This document shows, piece by piece, positions 1 through 4,855 of a stretch of DNA of 9,689 nucleotides. Position 1 is the stretch's first letter; the number at the start of each line of letters is the position of its first letter. The position numbers and the translations under genes are program-made. The stretch comes from Bdellovibrio sp. (GTDB lineage Bacteria; Bdellovibrionota; Bdellovibrionia; Bdellovibrionales; Bdellovibrionaceae), in assembly GCA_003176075.1 (NCBI GenBank), contig PSRN01000200.1:1-9689 (forward strand), in the 5' to 3' direction. The notes beneath the pieces were generated by a model. That model was not told where the DNA came from and ran no database searches. It saw nothing but the letters and a program-made list of their open reading frames with translations.

Positions 1-391
1 CGCGCATTTTCATCCCGCCTGACAATTGATGAGGGAAAAGCTTGGCAACGGAAGAATCCAGCCGCACCAGGCGAAGCAGCGAAGAGATATTTCTCCCTGT
101 CTCTTTGGCGATAGAACCCAGCTCCAGTGGGAGGCAAATATTTTCTTCCACCGTTCTCCAACGCAAAAGACGGGGGTCCTGAAACACAACCCCCAAAGAG
201 GGCTGAGAAACTTGAACCTCACCACGGTCGGGGAGTTCAATTCCGCTGACCATGCGAAGAAGGGTTGATTTGCCGCAACCCGAAGGCCCCAGCAGGCAAA
301 CGAACTCCCCCTGGCGAATTTGCAGACTGAGCCCCGCAAAAAGGCCAGGACGGCCGGAAAAATTTTTTGTAATGCTGCAAATCTCAATCAT
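1..391 (-). CDS. ABC transporter ATP-binding protein, nitrate/sulfonate/taurine-type (partial, C-terminus beyond the left edge)
   Basis: This is the cytoplasmic ATPase subunit of an ABC importer. The visible 130 residues include a Walker A motif GPSGCGKST (residues 35-43), a Q-loop in VFQDPRLLRWRTVEEN (Gln71) and the start of the ABC signature LSGGM (123-127). The FQDPRLLRWRTV wording around the Q-loop is characteristic of the SsuB/TauB/NrtD group, whose members drive uptake of nitrate, sulfonates, taurine or related small anions; the actual substrate cannot be read from this subunit. Walker B, the H-loop and the C-terminus lie outside the window. The ATG start overlaps the stop of the upstream oxygenase-like gene in an ATGA arrangement, so translation is probably coupled. 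A permease and a binding protein would be expected further left. The family assignment is firm; the substrate group is inference. Confidence 0.9.
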   Translation of the reverse strand, partial: MIEICSITKNFSGRPGLFAGLSLQIRQGEFVCLLGPSGCGKSTLLRMVSGIELPDRGEVQVSQPSLGVVFQDPRLLRWRTVEENICLPLELGSIAKETGRNISSLLRLVRLDSSVAKLFPHQLSGGMKMR

Positions 392-1047
392 TGGCGGCTC
401 CCACGGAGGTCGCTCACGCGACTGACCTCGTCCTTGCCGACCCAATCATAGTTGAATGAAACGCTGATGCGCTCAGTTCTGTCTTGATGGGGAGGCACTT
501 CATGTTTCAGCCAGCTTTCAAAGAGAACCACGTCGCCCGATTTAGGTTTAAGACTGAGATACGGGTTCGATGATTTCGAGGATGAACGAACGGGCGGGCG
601 AGCCATCATTTGATTCAATCGAGGGTCTTCAAATTTGATGGCTGAGCCCCGCGGCGGCATTTGCACATAATGAGTGCCGCTGATTACACTCAGCGGATGG
701 ATGTGAAAACTATGCGTGCAGGCCTGGCCCATGATATTGATCCACATGCGCGTCATCTGAAGTTCCCGCGGATGAATGTCAAATTTGAGCCGAGAAACAT
801 AGCGGTGGACATGAGAGTCGAGAATCTTTCGGAGTTCATCAAAGGTCGAGGATAATTGGTGCACGCGATCCAGGGAGCCATAGGAAGTGTATCCCCGGAG
901 ATAGTTTTCTTTTGACCACATCTGACCGTCCTTGTCCTTTTCACGGATCAAATGGGCCTCGGCCCGCAGCTCTTGGTGAAGCCTCGACTTCGAGCTCAAG
1001 GCCGGCGCGTGATAAATCGTGGTGGCGAAATCTACGATCAAAGCCAT
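388..1047 (-). CDS. Putative 2-oxoglutarate/Fe(II)-dependent oxygenase (TIGR02466-like)
   Basis: 219 residues resembling the uncharacterised 2OG-Fe(II) oxygenase family TIGR02466/PF13759. The recognisable blocks are HSFHIHPLSVISGTHYVQ (residues 112-129), FEDPR (139-143) and GDVVLFESWLKHEVPPH (171-187), followed by ERISVSFNYDW. In the double-stranded beta-helix fold the likely iron ligands come from the HIH pair (His115/His117) and the distal His182, with Arg193 placed to hold 2-oxoglutarate; this is by analogy with the fold, not proved. Such enzymes hydroxylate or oxidatively cleave a substrate; here it is unknown. The gene is the first of a minus-strand pair with an ABC ATPase, sharing an ATGA overlap, which hints that the oxygenase acts on something the transporter handles, as TauD does with TauABC. 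The ATG at 1047 has only a weak purine stretch upstream (GAAGA). Confidence 0.8.
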   Translation of the reverse strand: MALIVDFATTIYHAPALSSKSRLHQELRAEAHLIREKDKDGQMWSKENYLRGYTSYGSLDRVHQLSSTFDELRKILDSHVHRYVSRLKFDIHPRELQMTRMWINIMGQACTHSFHIHPLSVISGTHYVQMPPRGSAIKFEDPRLNQMMARPPVRSSSKSSNPYLSLKPKSGDVVLFESWLKHEVPPHQDRTERISVSFNYDWVGKDEVSRVSDLRGSRQ

Positions 1048-1155
1048 TCTTCGATTAAACTGCCGGAAAGTCGGTTGTCAGCCAAAATGTGATCCAAAAT
1101 GACGGCCTGCCCATAAATCATCGAGAAAAATTCTCCAGGGATAGGCGCAACTATA

Positions 1156-1181
1156 TTTCGGTATATCATGATATTCCGAAA
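1156..1181. repeat. 26-bp imperfect palindrome, possible operator
   Basis: TTTCGG followed by TATATCATGATATT and CCGAAA is symmetric about the TCATGA centre, with one mismatched pair. It lies in the 269-base gap upstream of the oxygenase-like gene (start at 1047) and downstream of the peptidase-like gene (stop at 1317). The size and AT-rich centre fit a dimeric regulator site, possibly controlling the oxygenase/ABC pair. A second short palindrome TTTCGAAA follows at 1187-1194. No regulator is visible nearby to match it. Confidence 0.4.
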
Positions 1182-1245
1182 CATGATTTCGAAACATTAT
1201 TCCGGACTCGATTTGACGGGTGGATTCCGCGCAGTTGCAAAATCA

Positions 1246-1270
1246 CCCGTGGCGGCTTCGCCGCCCACGC
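1246..1270 (-). repeat. Palindromic GC-rich element, copy 1 (intergenic)
   Basis: Read on the minus strand this is arm GTGGGCGGC, loop GAA, arm GCCGCCAC, flanked by GC and GGG. It is identical over 25 bases to the copies at 6518-6542 and 9515-9539. It lies 46 bases downstream of the stop of the minus-strand gene ending at 1317, and on that strand it is followed by TGATTTTG, so the RNA hairpin could act as a weak terminator or a 3'-end stabiliser. This is the only full copy outside a reading frame that I trust. Confidence 0.8.
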
Positions 1271-1316
1271 GCAGATTTCGAAAAGGGAGTCTCTCTAGCC
1301 TCGTGATCTTACGGCC

Positions 1317-1781
1317 TTATTTTTTCCAACTTGGGTGCCAAATGACATAGGCATCTTCGATAGGGTAATTGAGAAAATCCAGGGGTCTCAACTGCGTGAT
1401 GTCACCGTTGTGGAACTCAAAGTTGTTATAGACTACAACCCACGTGGACTCTTCTTTGCAGTATGAATGGCACAATAACAACACATGTTTATTTGTTATC
1501 TTCGGGATATTCAGATGGTCTTTTAGAGAATATGCTCCAGCAATATTGTTGATTGTCACAGGCAACATGATGCTACGCTGTTTCTGGAGGTACATGCGCA
1601 TCGTGTGAGTCGGCCAGTGCTCATCTCGTCGGAGTTTACGGATTTCCCTTGCTGGACGCCCTGTCAGTGCACCCAAGGCACTCCCCCCGCAACCGCCATA
1701 TTCCTCGTCGCTTTCCCGGAGCAGAAAGGAATGTGTTTCAAATAATTTCCAGTTGATTTTCTGAACTCTGCCGACTCGCAT
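1317..1781 (-). CDS. Small putative papain-like cysteine peptidase-fold protein, phage-like
   Basis: 154 residues, not firmly recognised. The N-terminal segment YGGCGGSALGALTGRPAREI (residues 28-47), followed by WPTHTMRMYLQ, has the look of small papain-like (C39-like) phage proteins in which a cysteine in a CGxxAL context begins a helix and would be the nucleophile (Cys31). Candidate histidines are in the C-terminal half (VYNNFEFHNG, His124), and the chain ends IWHPSW. If the resemblance holds, the protein would be a peptidase or a relative that has lost activity. Upstream on the minus strand is an AT-rich promoter-like region with a direct repeat. The ATG at 1781 lacks a clear ribosome-binding site. 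It stands alone, facing away from the plus-strand gene at 2050, in what looks like a mobile stretch. The gene is probable; the function is a guess. Confidence 0.55.
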   Translation of the reverse strand: MRVGRVQKINWKLFETHSFLLRESDEEYGGCGGSALGALTGRPAREIRKLRRDEHWPTHTMRMYLQKQRSIMLPVTINNIAGAYSLKDHLNIPKITNKHVLLLCHSYCKEESTWVVVYNNFEFHNGDITQLRPLDFLNYPIEDAYVIWHPSWKK

Positions 1782-1814
1782 ACGGTTGGACCAATCTCAC
1801 AGTGGTTGGATCTT

Positions 1815-1843
1815 CTATTTACATATAATTTACATATCATCAA
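1815..1843 (-). promoter_or_regulatory. Possible promoter with tandem 11-bp repeat
   Basis: The sequence ATTTACATAT occurs at 1817-1826 and again at 1828-1837, a period of 11 bases (one helical turn). On the minus strand the stretch reads TTGATG (1843-1838), then about 16 bases, then TAAATA (1821-1816), a weak sigma-70-like promoter placed 35 to 60 bases upstream of the ATG at 1781. The doubled motif could be a regulator site overlapping the promoter. Confidence 0.3.
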
Positions 1844-1894
1844 CCAGATGCGCGCCATGACTAGATTTCTTTCTTGTAAGGCTTCACATGAAAC

Positions 1895-1950
1895 CCTGTC
1901 ACTACCTTTGACAGGTGTTGTCCTTGAAACGGCAAAGTGGCCTTTCAAGG
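1895..1950. repeat. Two adjacent inverted repeats in a divergent intergenic region
   Basis: The first has arms CCTGTCA (1895-1901) and TGACAGG (1909-1915) around a 7-base loop. The second has arms CCTTGAAA (1922-1929) and TTTCAAGG (1943-1950) around a 13-base loop. Both arm pairs are perfect. They lie in the 268-base region between the divergent genes starting at 1781 (minus) and 2050 (plus), so operator or recombinase-site roles are both possible. There is no T-run to suggest a terminator. Confidence 0.4.
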
Positions 1951-2049
1951 GATTATCATTGTCGTGAAAGTCTAGCTAATGCGAACTGAACCGGCACTGT
2001 CGTTGCTCTCCTAGGAGGAAAGGGGATCTTTTGACTTGCGAGGTATGCA

Positions 2050-2499
2050 ATGACACGGCTTGGAATTAATCGATGGATTGTTATTATAGCGGTTTCGTTT
2101 TTCGTGGGCCGGATGGTGTGGGCACTGGAGATTACTCCCGAATCGATTTTCGGAAAGGAACTGAAAGCCAATATCACTCATGAAGGTTCCGCCGCCCACG
2201 CTGAGAAATCAACTGTTAAATCACACCACAATGAAGAGTTCAGTGCCCTGATCGAAGAAGGGATGAAGAACGAAAACGCTCTGGGAAGCGCCCTCCAGAA
2301 GGAGGTTGGACTTTCCCATATGAAGGAAGAAGTTCGCCATGCCACCGAAAACCGGCATATCGTCGCGGAACCTCCTCCGCCAGCCCAAGTTGCATCGCCG
2401 GGCAAAAAACTCACTCGCGCGAAAAGTCCAAAGATTCCCTCTTATACGGATTTGTCGCAGGCAAGAATTGCCGAAGAAGTGGACGCCGCCGAAAAGTAA
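2050..2499 (+). CDS. Hypothetical exported protein
   Basis: 149 residues that I do not recognise. The N-terminus has arginines, then a hydrophobic run WIVIIAVSFFVGRMVWALE (about residues 9-27), consistent with a Sec signal peptide cut near the ALE or a membrane anchor. The remainder is hydrophilic and rich in Glu, Lys and Ala, probably helical, with a Pro-rich patch EPPPPAQV near residues 107-114 and a basic segment KKLTRAKSPK. The start is fixed by an in-frame stop shortly upstream (TGA at 2032) and by a GAGG ribosome-binding site at 2040-2043. Residues around GSAAHAE are encoded by a fragment of the palindromic element (2185-2203). It is likely a periplasmic or envelope protein, but no function can be assigned. 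It converges on the mazF gene. Confidence 0.6.
   Translation: MTRLGINRWIVIIAVSFFVGRMVWALEITPESIFGKELKANITHEGSAAHAEKSTVKSHHNEEFSALIEEGMKNENALGSALQKEVGLSHMKEEVRHATENRHIVAEPPPPAQVASPGKKLTRAKSPKIPSYTDLSQARIAEEVDAAEK
2185..2203 (-). repeat. Fragment of the palindromic element inside a reading frame
   Basis: Read on the minus strand, CAGCGTGGGCGGCGGA then CC matches the left half, loop and first bases of the variant copy at 8796-8814, including its flanking CA and GGA loop, with one base missing. The right arm is absent. It encodes GSAAHA in the plus-strand gene at 2050. The length of the match makes chance unlikely but not excluded. Confidence 0.5.
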
Positions 2500-2554
2500 G
2501 CGAGAATCATTAATTGAGTCATTTGAGATGTTGAAGTGCTTTGACAAGCGCCTC

Positions 2555-2902
2555 CTAGGGCGAAAAAACTGCGCAGAGGTGTTTTCTGGTCATCGCCATT
2601 TCAATTTCGGAGGCAGTACCAAGTCTTTCGATGAAGCGCTCCTTTGAAACAGACCTGATATGCTCAATACAGGCTTGGCTTTGAGCCTCTTTGACAAGCA
2701 CATTGACCCTCGTTGGCCAGGCCTTCGGTGAACTCGTCAGCGGCACGACAATCACCGTTCGCAAAGGGTGATTCATGGAATTGGGACTGACAATGAGACA
2801 TGGCCGGATCCCATCTTGCTCACTCCCGCGAACGGGATATAGCTTAACTTTCCAAATCTCACCGACATTGAAGTTGGGAGAATTAACGTGGGGATCTGTC
2901 AT
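2555..2902 (-). CDS. mazF: MazF/PemK-family toxin (endoribonuclease)
   Basis: 115 residues with the standard layout of a MazF/PemK toxin, which cuts mRNA at short sequence motifs and stops growth unless held by its antitoxin. Visible blocks are GEIWKVKLYPVRGSEQDGIR (residues 14-33), the RPCLIVSP strand (33-40), IVVPLTSS (51-58) and CIEHIRSVSKERF (78-90). Arg33 and Thr56 sit where the catalytic arginine and threonine of MazF lie, so the enzyme appears intact. The start codon lies inside the antitoxin gene, overlapping its last 20 bases, with AGAGGA upstream as a ribosome-binding site; this order and overlap keep toxin output linked to antitoxin. The first 12 or so residues precede the usual MazF start and form a short extension. 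The family is certain enough; the RNA motif cut is unknown. Confidence 0.92.
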   Translation of the reverse strand: MTDPHVNSPNFNVGEIWKVKLYPVRGSEQDGIRPCLIVSPNSMNHPLRTVIVVPLTSSPKAWPTRVNVLVKEAQSQACIEHIRSVSKERFIERLGTASEIEMAMTRKHLCAVFSP

Positions 2903-3134
2903 CGTCGTCCTCTAGGTCCGCATCGAGCCATTGACGGTCTTCGACACTCAATTCAGTGCCTTTGAAAGTCCACTTGCTATGGTGAGGTAAGTGCGAATCC
3001 AAAACCACTTTGTTGCCTCCCAGCGTTGTTACATCGATGACATCGCCTTCAGTGATATTTAGGGTCTCTTGAATTTCCCTAGGAAAGATAACGCCAAGAG
3101 AGTTTCCAACCTTTCTGATTTTTAAAGTTGACAT
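2883..3134 (-). CDS. mazE: MazE/AbrB-family antitoxin
   Basis: 83 residues. The N-terminal part (residues 3-47), KIRKVGNSLGVIFPREI followed by LNITEGDVIDV, is a swapped-hairpin AbrB/MazE DNA-binding domain that dimerises and binds the operon's own promoter. The acidic C-terminal tail, with ELSVEDRQW and a run DLEDDDD near residues 73-79, is the part that in this family wraps around and blocks the toxin. The start ATG at 3134 has a strong GGAGG site at 3142-3146 with a 7-base spacer. The gene comes first in the operon, with the toxin overlapping its 3' end. Repeated GTTATAAC sites just upstream are the likely operator. Typical length and intact features suggest a working module, probably serving to hold this accessory segment in the genome. 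Confidence 0.92.
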   Translation of the reverse strand: MSTLKIRKVGNSLGVIFPREIQETLNITEGDVIDVTTLGGNKVVLDSHLPHHSKWTFKGTELSVEDRQWLDADLEDDDDRSPR

Positions 3135-3173
3135 GGGTTAACCTCCAAGCTTAGTTATAACATGGGTTATAAC
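3131..3173 (-). promoter_or_regulatory. Operator/promoter of mazEF with repeated motifs
   Basis: The 8-base palindrome GTTATAAC occurs twice (3154-3161 and 3166-3173) separated by four bases. In addition ACATGGGTTA occurs at 3131-3140, over the start codon, and again at 3160-3169. On the minus strand TATAAC within each copy could act as a -10 element, though I see no good -35. Paired palindromes at the antitoxin promoter fit autorepression by the MazE/MazF complex. Confidence 0.55.
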
Positions 3174-3245
3174 ATTCACCTAGCAGTTTTTCTTTGAAGT
3201 TCTTCCTCCACGTAAATAGCGCAAAATTAGGCCACTAGTTCTCTA

Positions 3246-3836
3246 TCACAAAATCAAGCGGCGGAGCTCTTCTTTGGAATAGAGGTAATCCGCATAGATC
3301 ATCGTATTGGTGATATTGCGATGACCGAGGGCCACTTGCAGCAGCCGAATATCCTTTGTTTTCTTGTACAGCTCGATGGCGAAGGTGTGCCTTAGTGAAT
3401 GAAACTTCTTAGGAACCGGCCGATAAAGATCCCAGATCTGATACAGACGATCGTAAGTCACATTGAAGATTCGCTGGCCAGGAACCTGCTCACTGAGTCG
3501 GTTGATACGATTATAAAGCGCCTGAGCGAGCGGAATTTCACGATCATTTGAGCCCTTAAGGCCATGAATAAGTATAGTTTGATCGGATGCGCTCAAGTCA
3601 GCCCGGGTGATATTCAAGAGTTCCTGGGCGCGAGCTCCTGTGGCCAACGCAAGCTCCAAGAGGAGACTATTTCTAAAATCCGTTTCGCGAAAAGTAGCAA
3701 TGATCTGATTCAGTCGATGGAGTTCATCCGGCAGAAGATATTTGTTTTTATTCAACGCGTAACGAGCTGCTTTTGACACGATGTGTATACCTCGCGAGTG
3801 GGAAATTTTCTGTGATGGTAAAACTGATTTGGTCAA
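3246..3836 (-). CDS. Tyrosine recombinase, catalytic domain only
   Basis: 196 residues forming the catalytic domain of the tyrosine recombinase (phage integrase/XerD) family, which cuts and rejoins DNA through a covalent 3'-phosphotyrosine. The active-site set is complete: Arg69 in ATGARAQELL, Lys94 in HGLKGSNDREIPL, His146 and Arg149 in FHSLRHTFA, His172 in LGHRNITNT, and Tyr181 in MIYADY. There is no room for the usual N-terminal SAM-like core-binding domain or an arm-binding domain, so it resembles the short FimB/FimE type. The listed start is a TTG with no clear ribosome-binding site and an in-frame TAA four codons upstream; GTG at 3779, preceded by GAGG, is an alternative. It may move the adjacent accessory genes or invert a local segment. 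Possible target repeats lie just upstream. Confidence 0.88.
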   Translation of the reverse strand: MTKSVLPSQKISHSRGIHIVSKAARYALNKNKYLLPDELHRLNQIIATFRETDFRNSLLLELALATGARAQELLNITRADLSASDQTILIHGLKGSNDREIPLAQALYNRINRLSEQVPGQRIFNVTYDRLYQIWDLYRPVPKKFHSLRHTFAIELYKKTKDIRLLQVALGHRNITNTMIYADYLYSKEELRRLIL

Positions 3837-3926
3837 AAAGTATCGTTAAACGCCATGCAGCATTGATGAGTACTGACATCGACGATCACAACTCATAATA
3901 TAAAACTGAATAATTTCAATATGTTA

Positions 3927-3960
3927 GCACTACAGCTTATAACTATAAGCTTTAGAGTGC
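3927..3960. repeat. 34-bp interrupted inverted repeat upstream of the recombinase
   Basis: Outer arms GCACT (3927-3931) and AGTGC (3956-3960) enclose inner arms AGCTTATA (3934-3941) and TATAAGCT (3944-3951) around a 2-base centre. It lies about 90 bases upstream of the recombinase start in an AT-rich gene-free stretch (3837-4140). A two-arm site with a short centre suits a recombinase or dimeric regulator; no T-run follows, so a terminator is less likely. Confidence 0.45.
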
Positions 3961-4035
3961 TTTCAAAAAAGGCCACCATGACCTAGCATGACAAATTTCC
4001 CCAAGAAATTCCATGGACTTAGCATCTTTTCACGT

Positions 4036-4089
4036 TTGACCAATATGGCCTATTATTGTGAAATACAACGATAATTGGTGTGAAATACA
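4036..4089 (+). promoter_or_regulatory. Putative promoter with two 11-bp direct repeats
   Basis: TTGACC at 4036-4041 is followed after 17 bases by TGAAAT (4059-4064), a fair sigma-70-like promoter for the gene at 4141. TGTGAAATACA occurs at 4057-4067, over the -10 region, and again at 4079-4089, exactly 22 bases later, which places both on the same helix face two turns apart. This is a likely operator, and the downstream helix-turn-helix protein is a natural candidate to bind it. Confidence 0.45.
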
Positions 4090-4140
4090 TCAAAGATATT
4101 GCATTAATAAACATTGATAAGACATTGGGAATGGTGCGCC

Positions 4141-4707
4141 ATGGAATTTGAAAGGGAAATAACTGCCAAAATACCGGATTTTGCAATGGCTAAGGTCGAA
4201 GGAGATTCGGAGTTAAGAATCAAGACCAGCCTGCGAATGAAATACGAGGCGGAAGCCGCCGTTATCGAAAAAAATCTTGGGAATTTAGATCAAATTCGGC
4301 AGGATTTGGGCCTTAGCGCACGGAAAATCTGCCAACTCTTGATGGTCGACCCCTCCGCCTGGAGCCGCTGGACTCGTCCCGGCGGCAAAGCTCCACCTCA
4401 TATTTGGAGAGCCTTGCAATGGTATCTTTCATTGCAAGAAAAGGTCCCCGGCCTGCATGCCAACTATTTCTTGAACCGACCTGCCATTCGAGTCGACACC
4501 AAGACCCTCCAACAGGTTCAAGAGCTGGAATTTGACCATCGTGAGCTTCTCGGTCGAATGCAGTCCCTAGAGAAAAAATCAGACTCTTTGATTCAGCGAC
4601 TTCAAGAGGCCCAACGTGTCAATAAGGTTTACGAAGTGGCGGGTCTTGTGGTTGGTCTTATGCTCGCTGGCTTTGTCGCGTTCTTATGGATTCGCGGTAG
4701 AGGGTAG
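4141..4707 (+). CDS. Membrane-anchored helix-turn-helix protein with coiled coil
   Basis: 188 residues from the ATG at 4141. Residues 48-100 (LDQIRQDLGLSARKICQLLM, then VDPSAWSRWTRPGGKAPPHI) look like a helix-turn-helix of the XRE/Cro kind, the DPSAWSRW segment being the recognition part. Residues about 118-160 are heptad-like (VQELEFDHRELLGRM, then QSLEKKSDSLIQRLQEAQ), a probable coiled coil for dimerisation. Residues 165-183 (EVAGLVVGLMLAGFVAFLW) form one transmembrane helix, followed by a short basic tail. DNA binding at the inner face of the membrane is therefore inferred. I recall several such paralogues in Bdellovibrio-like genomes, but the function is unknown to me. A longer form from TTG 4114 is possible, but the ATG with GGGA at 4127-4130 looks better. 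Direct repeats in its promoter suggest self-control. Confidence 0.75.
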   Translation: MEFEREITAKIPDFAMAKVEGDSELRIKTSLRMKYEAEAAVIEKNLGNLDQIRQDLGLSARKICQLLMVDPSAWSRWTRPGGKAPPHIWRALQWYLSLQEKVPGLHANYFLNRPAIRVDTKTLQQVQELEFDHRELLGRMQSLEKKSDSLIQRLQEAQRVNKVYEVAGLVVGLMLAGFVAFLWIRGRG

Positions 4708-4846
4708 CCTTAAGAACTTTTCGCTTTACGCCACCATAAGATATTCCCTAAGCTTCACGACAATGGAGTGAATGCTCAAATTGAAAAGCTGGTTCGACTC
4801 TGATTGAAGAGCTGACAGGACAGCATCATAGGTGGCTGCACGCATC

Positions 4847-4853
4847 AGGAGGG
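4847..4853 (+). promoter_or_regulatory. Ribosome-binding site of the leucine dehydrogenase gene
   Basis: AGGAGGG lies just 2 bases before the ATG at 4856. The spacing is shorter than usual, but no other good site is near and protein similarity also begins at this ATG, so it argues for 4856 over the upstream GTG at 4832. The remainder of the gap from 4708 shows no clear terminator or promoter. Confidence 0.5.
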
Positions 4854-4855
4854 CT

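Noticed and set aside
10..387. Minus-strand open frame of 125 codons
   Set aside because: It is a shifted frame over the real ABC ATPase frame, which starts at 391 and shows Walker A, Q-loop and signature motifs.
1089..1350. Two overlapping plus-strand open frames in the intergenic stretch
   Set aside because: They read through two palindromes, have no ribosome-binding sites and encode nothing family-like.
1664..1948. Minus-strand open frame overlapping the peptidase-like gene start
   Set aside because: Different frame, with no protein-like pattern, and it runs through two inverted repeats.
2008..2053. Palindrome CTCCTAGGAG, a strong AGGAGG and tiny frames ending over the ATG at 2050
   Set aside because: Spacing to any start codon is poor and the frames are only a few codons long; a leader peptide cannot be supported.
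2549..2568. Hairpin CGCC-TCCTAG-GGCG next to an A-run at the mazF stop
   Set aside because: The A-run is on the wrong side for a plus-strand terminator, and the minus-strand reading has no T-run after the stem.
2539..2700. 11-bp direct repeat CTTTGACAAGC at 2539-2549 and 2690-2700
   Set aside because: One copy lies in the conserved mazF coding region; the length is compatible with chance and nothing marks an insertion.
4249..4261. GGCGG-AAG-CCGCC palindrome in the HTH gene
   Set aside because: Shorter arms, lacks the element flanks and falls in a plain EAEAA coding stretch; likely chance.
4381..4398. GGCGGCAAAGCTCCAC, similar to the element's core
   Set aside because: It encodes GGKAPPH, which appears to be a family-conserved segment, so protein constraint explains it.
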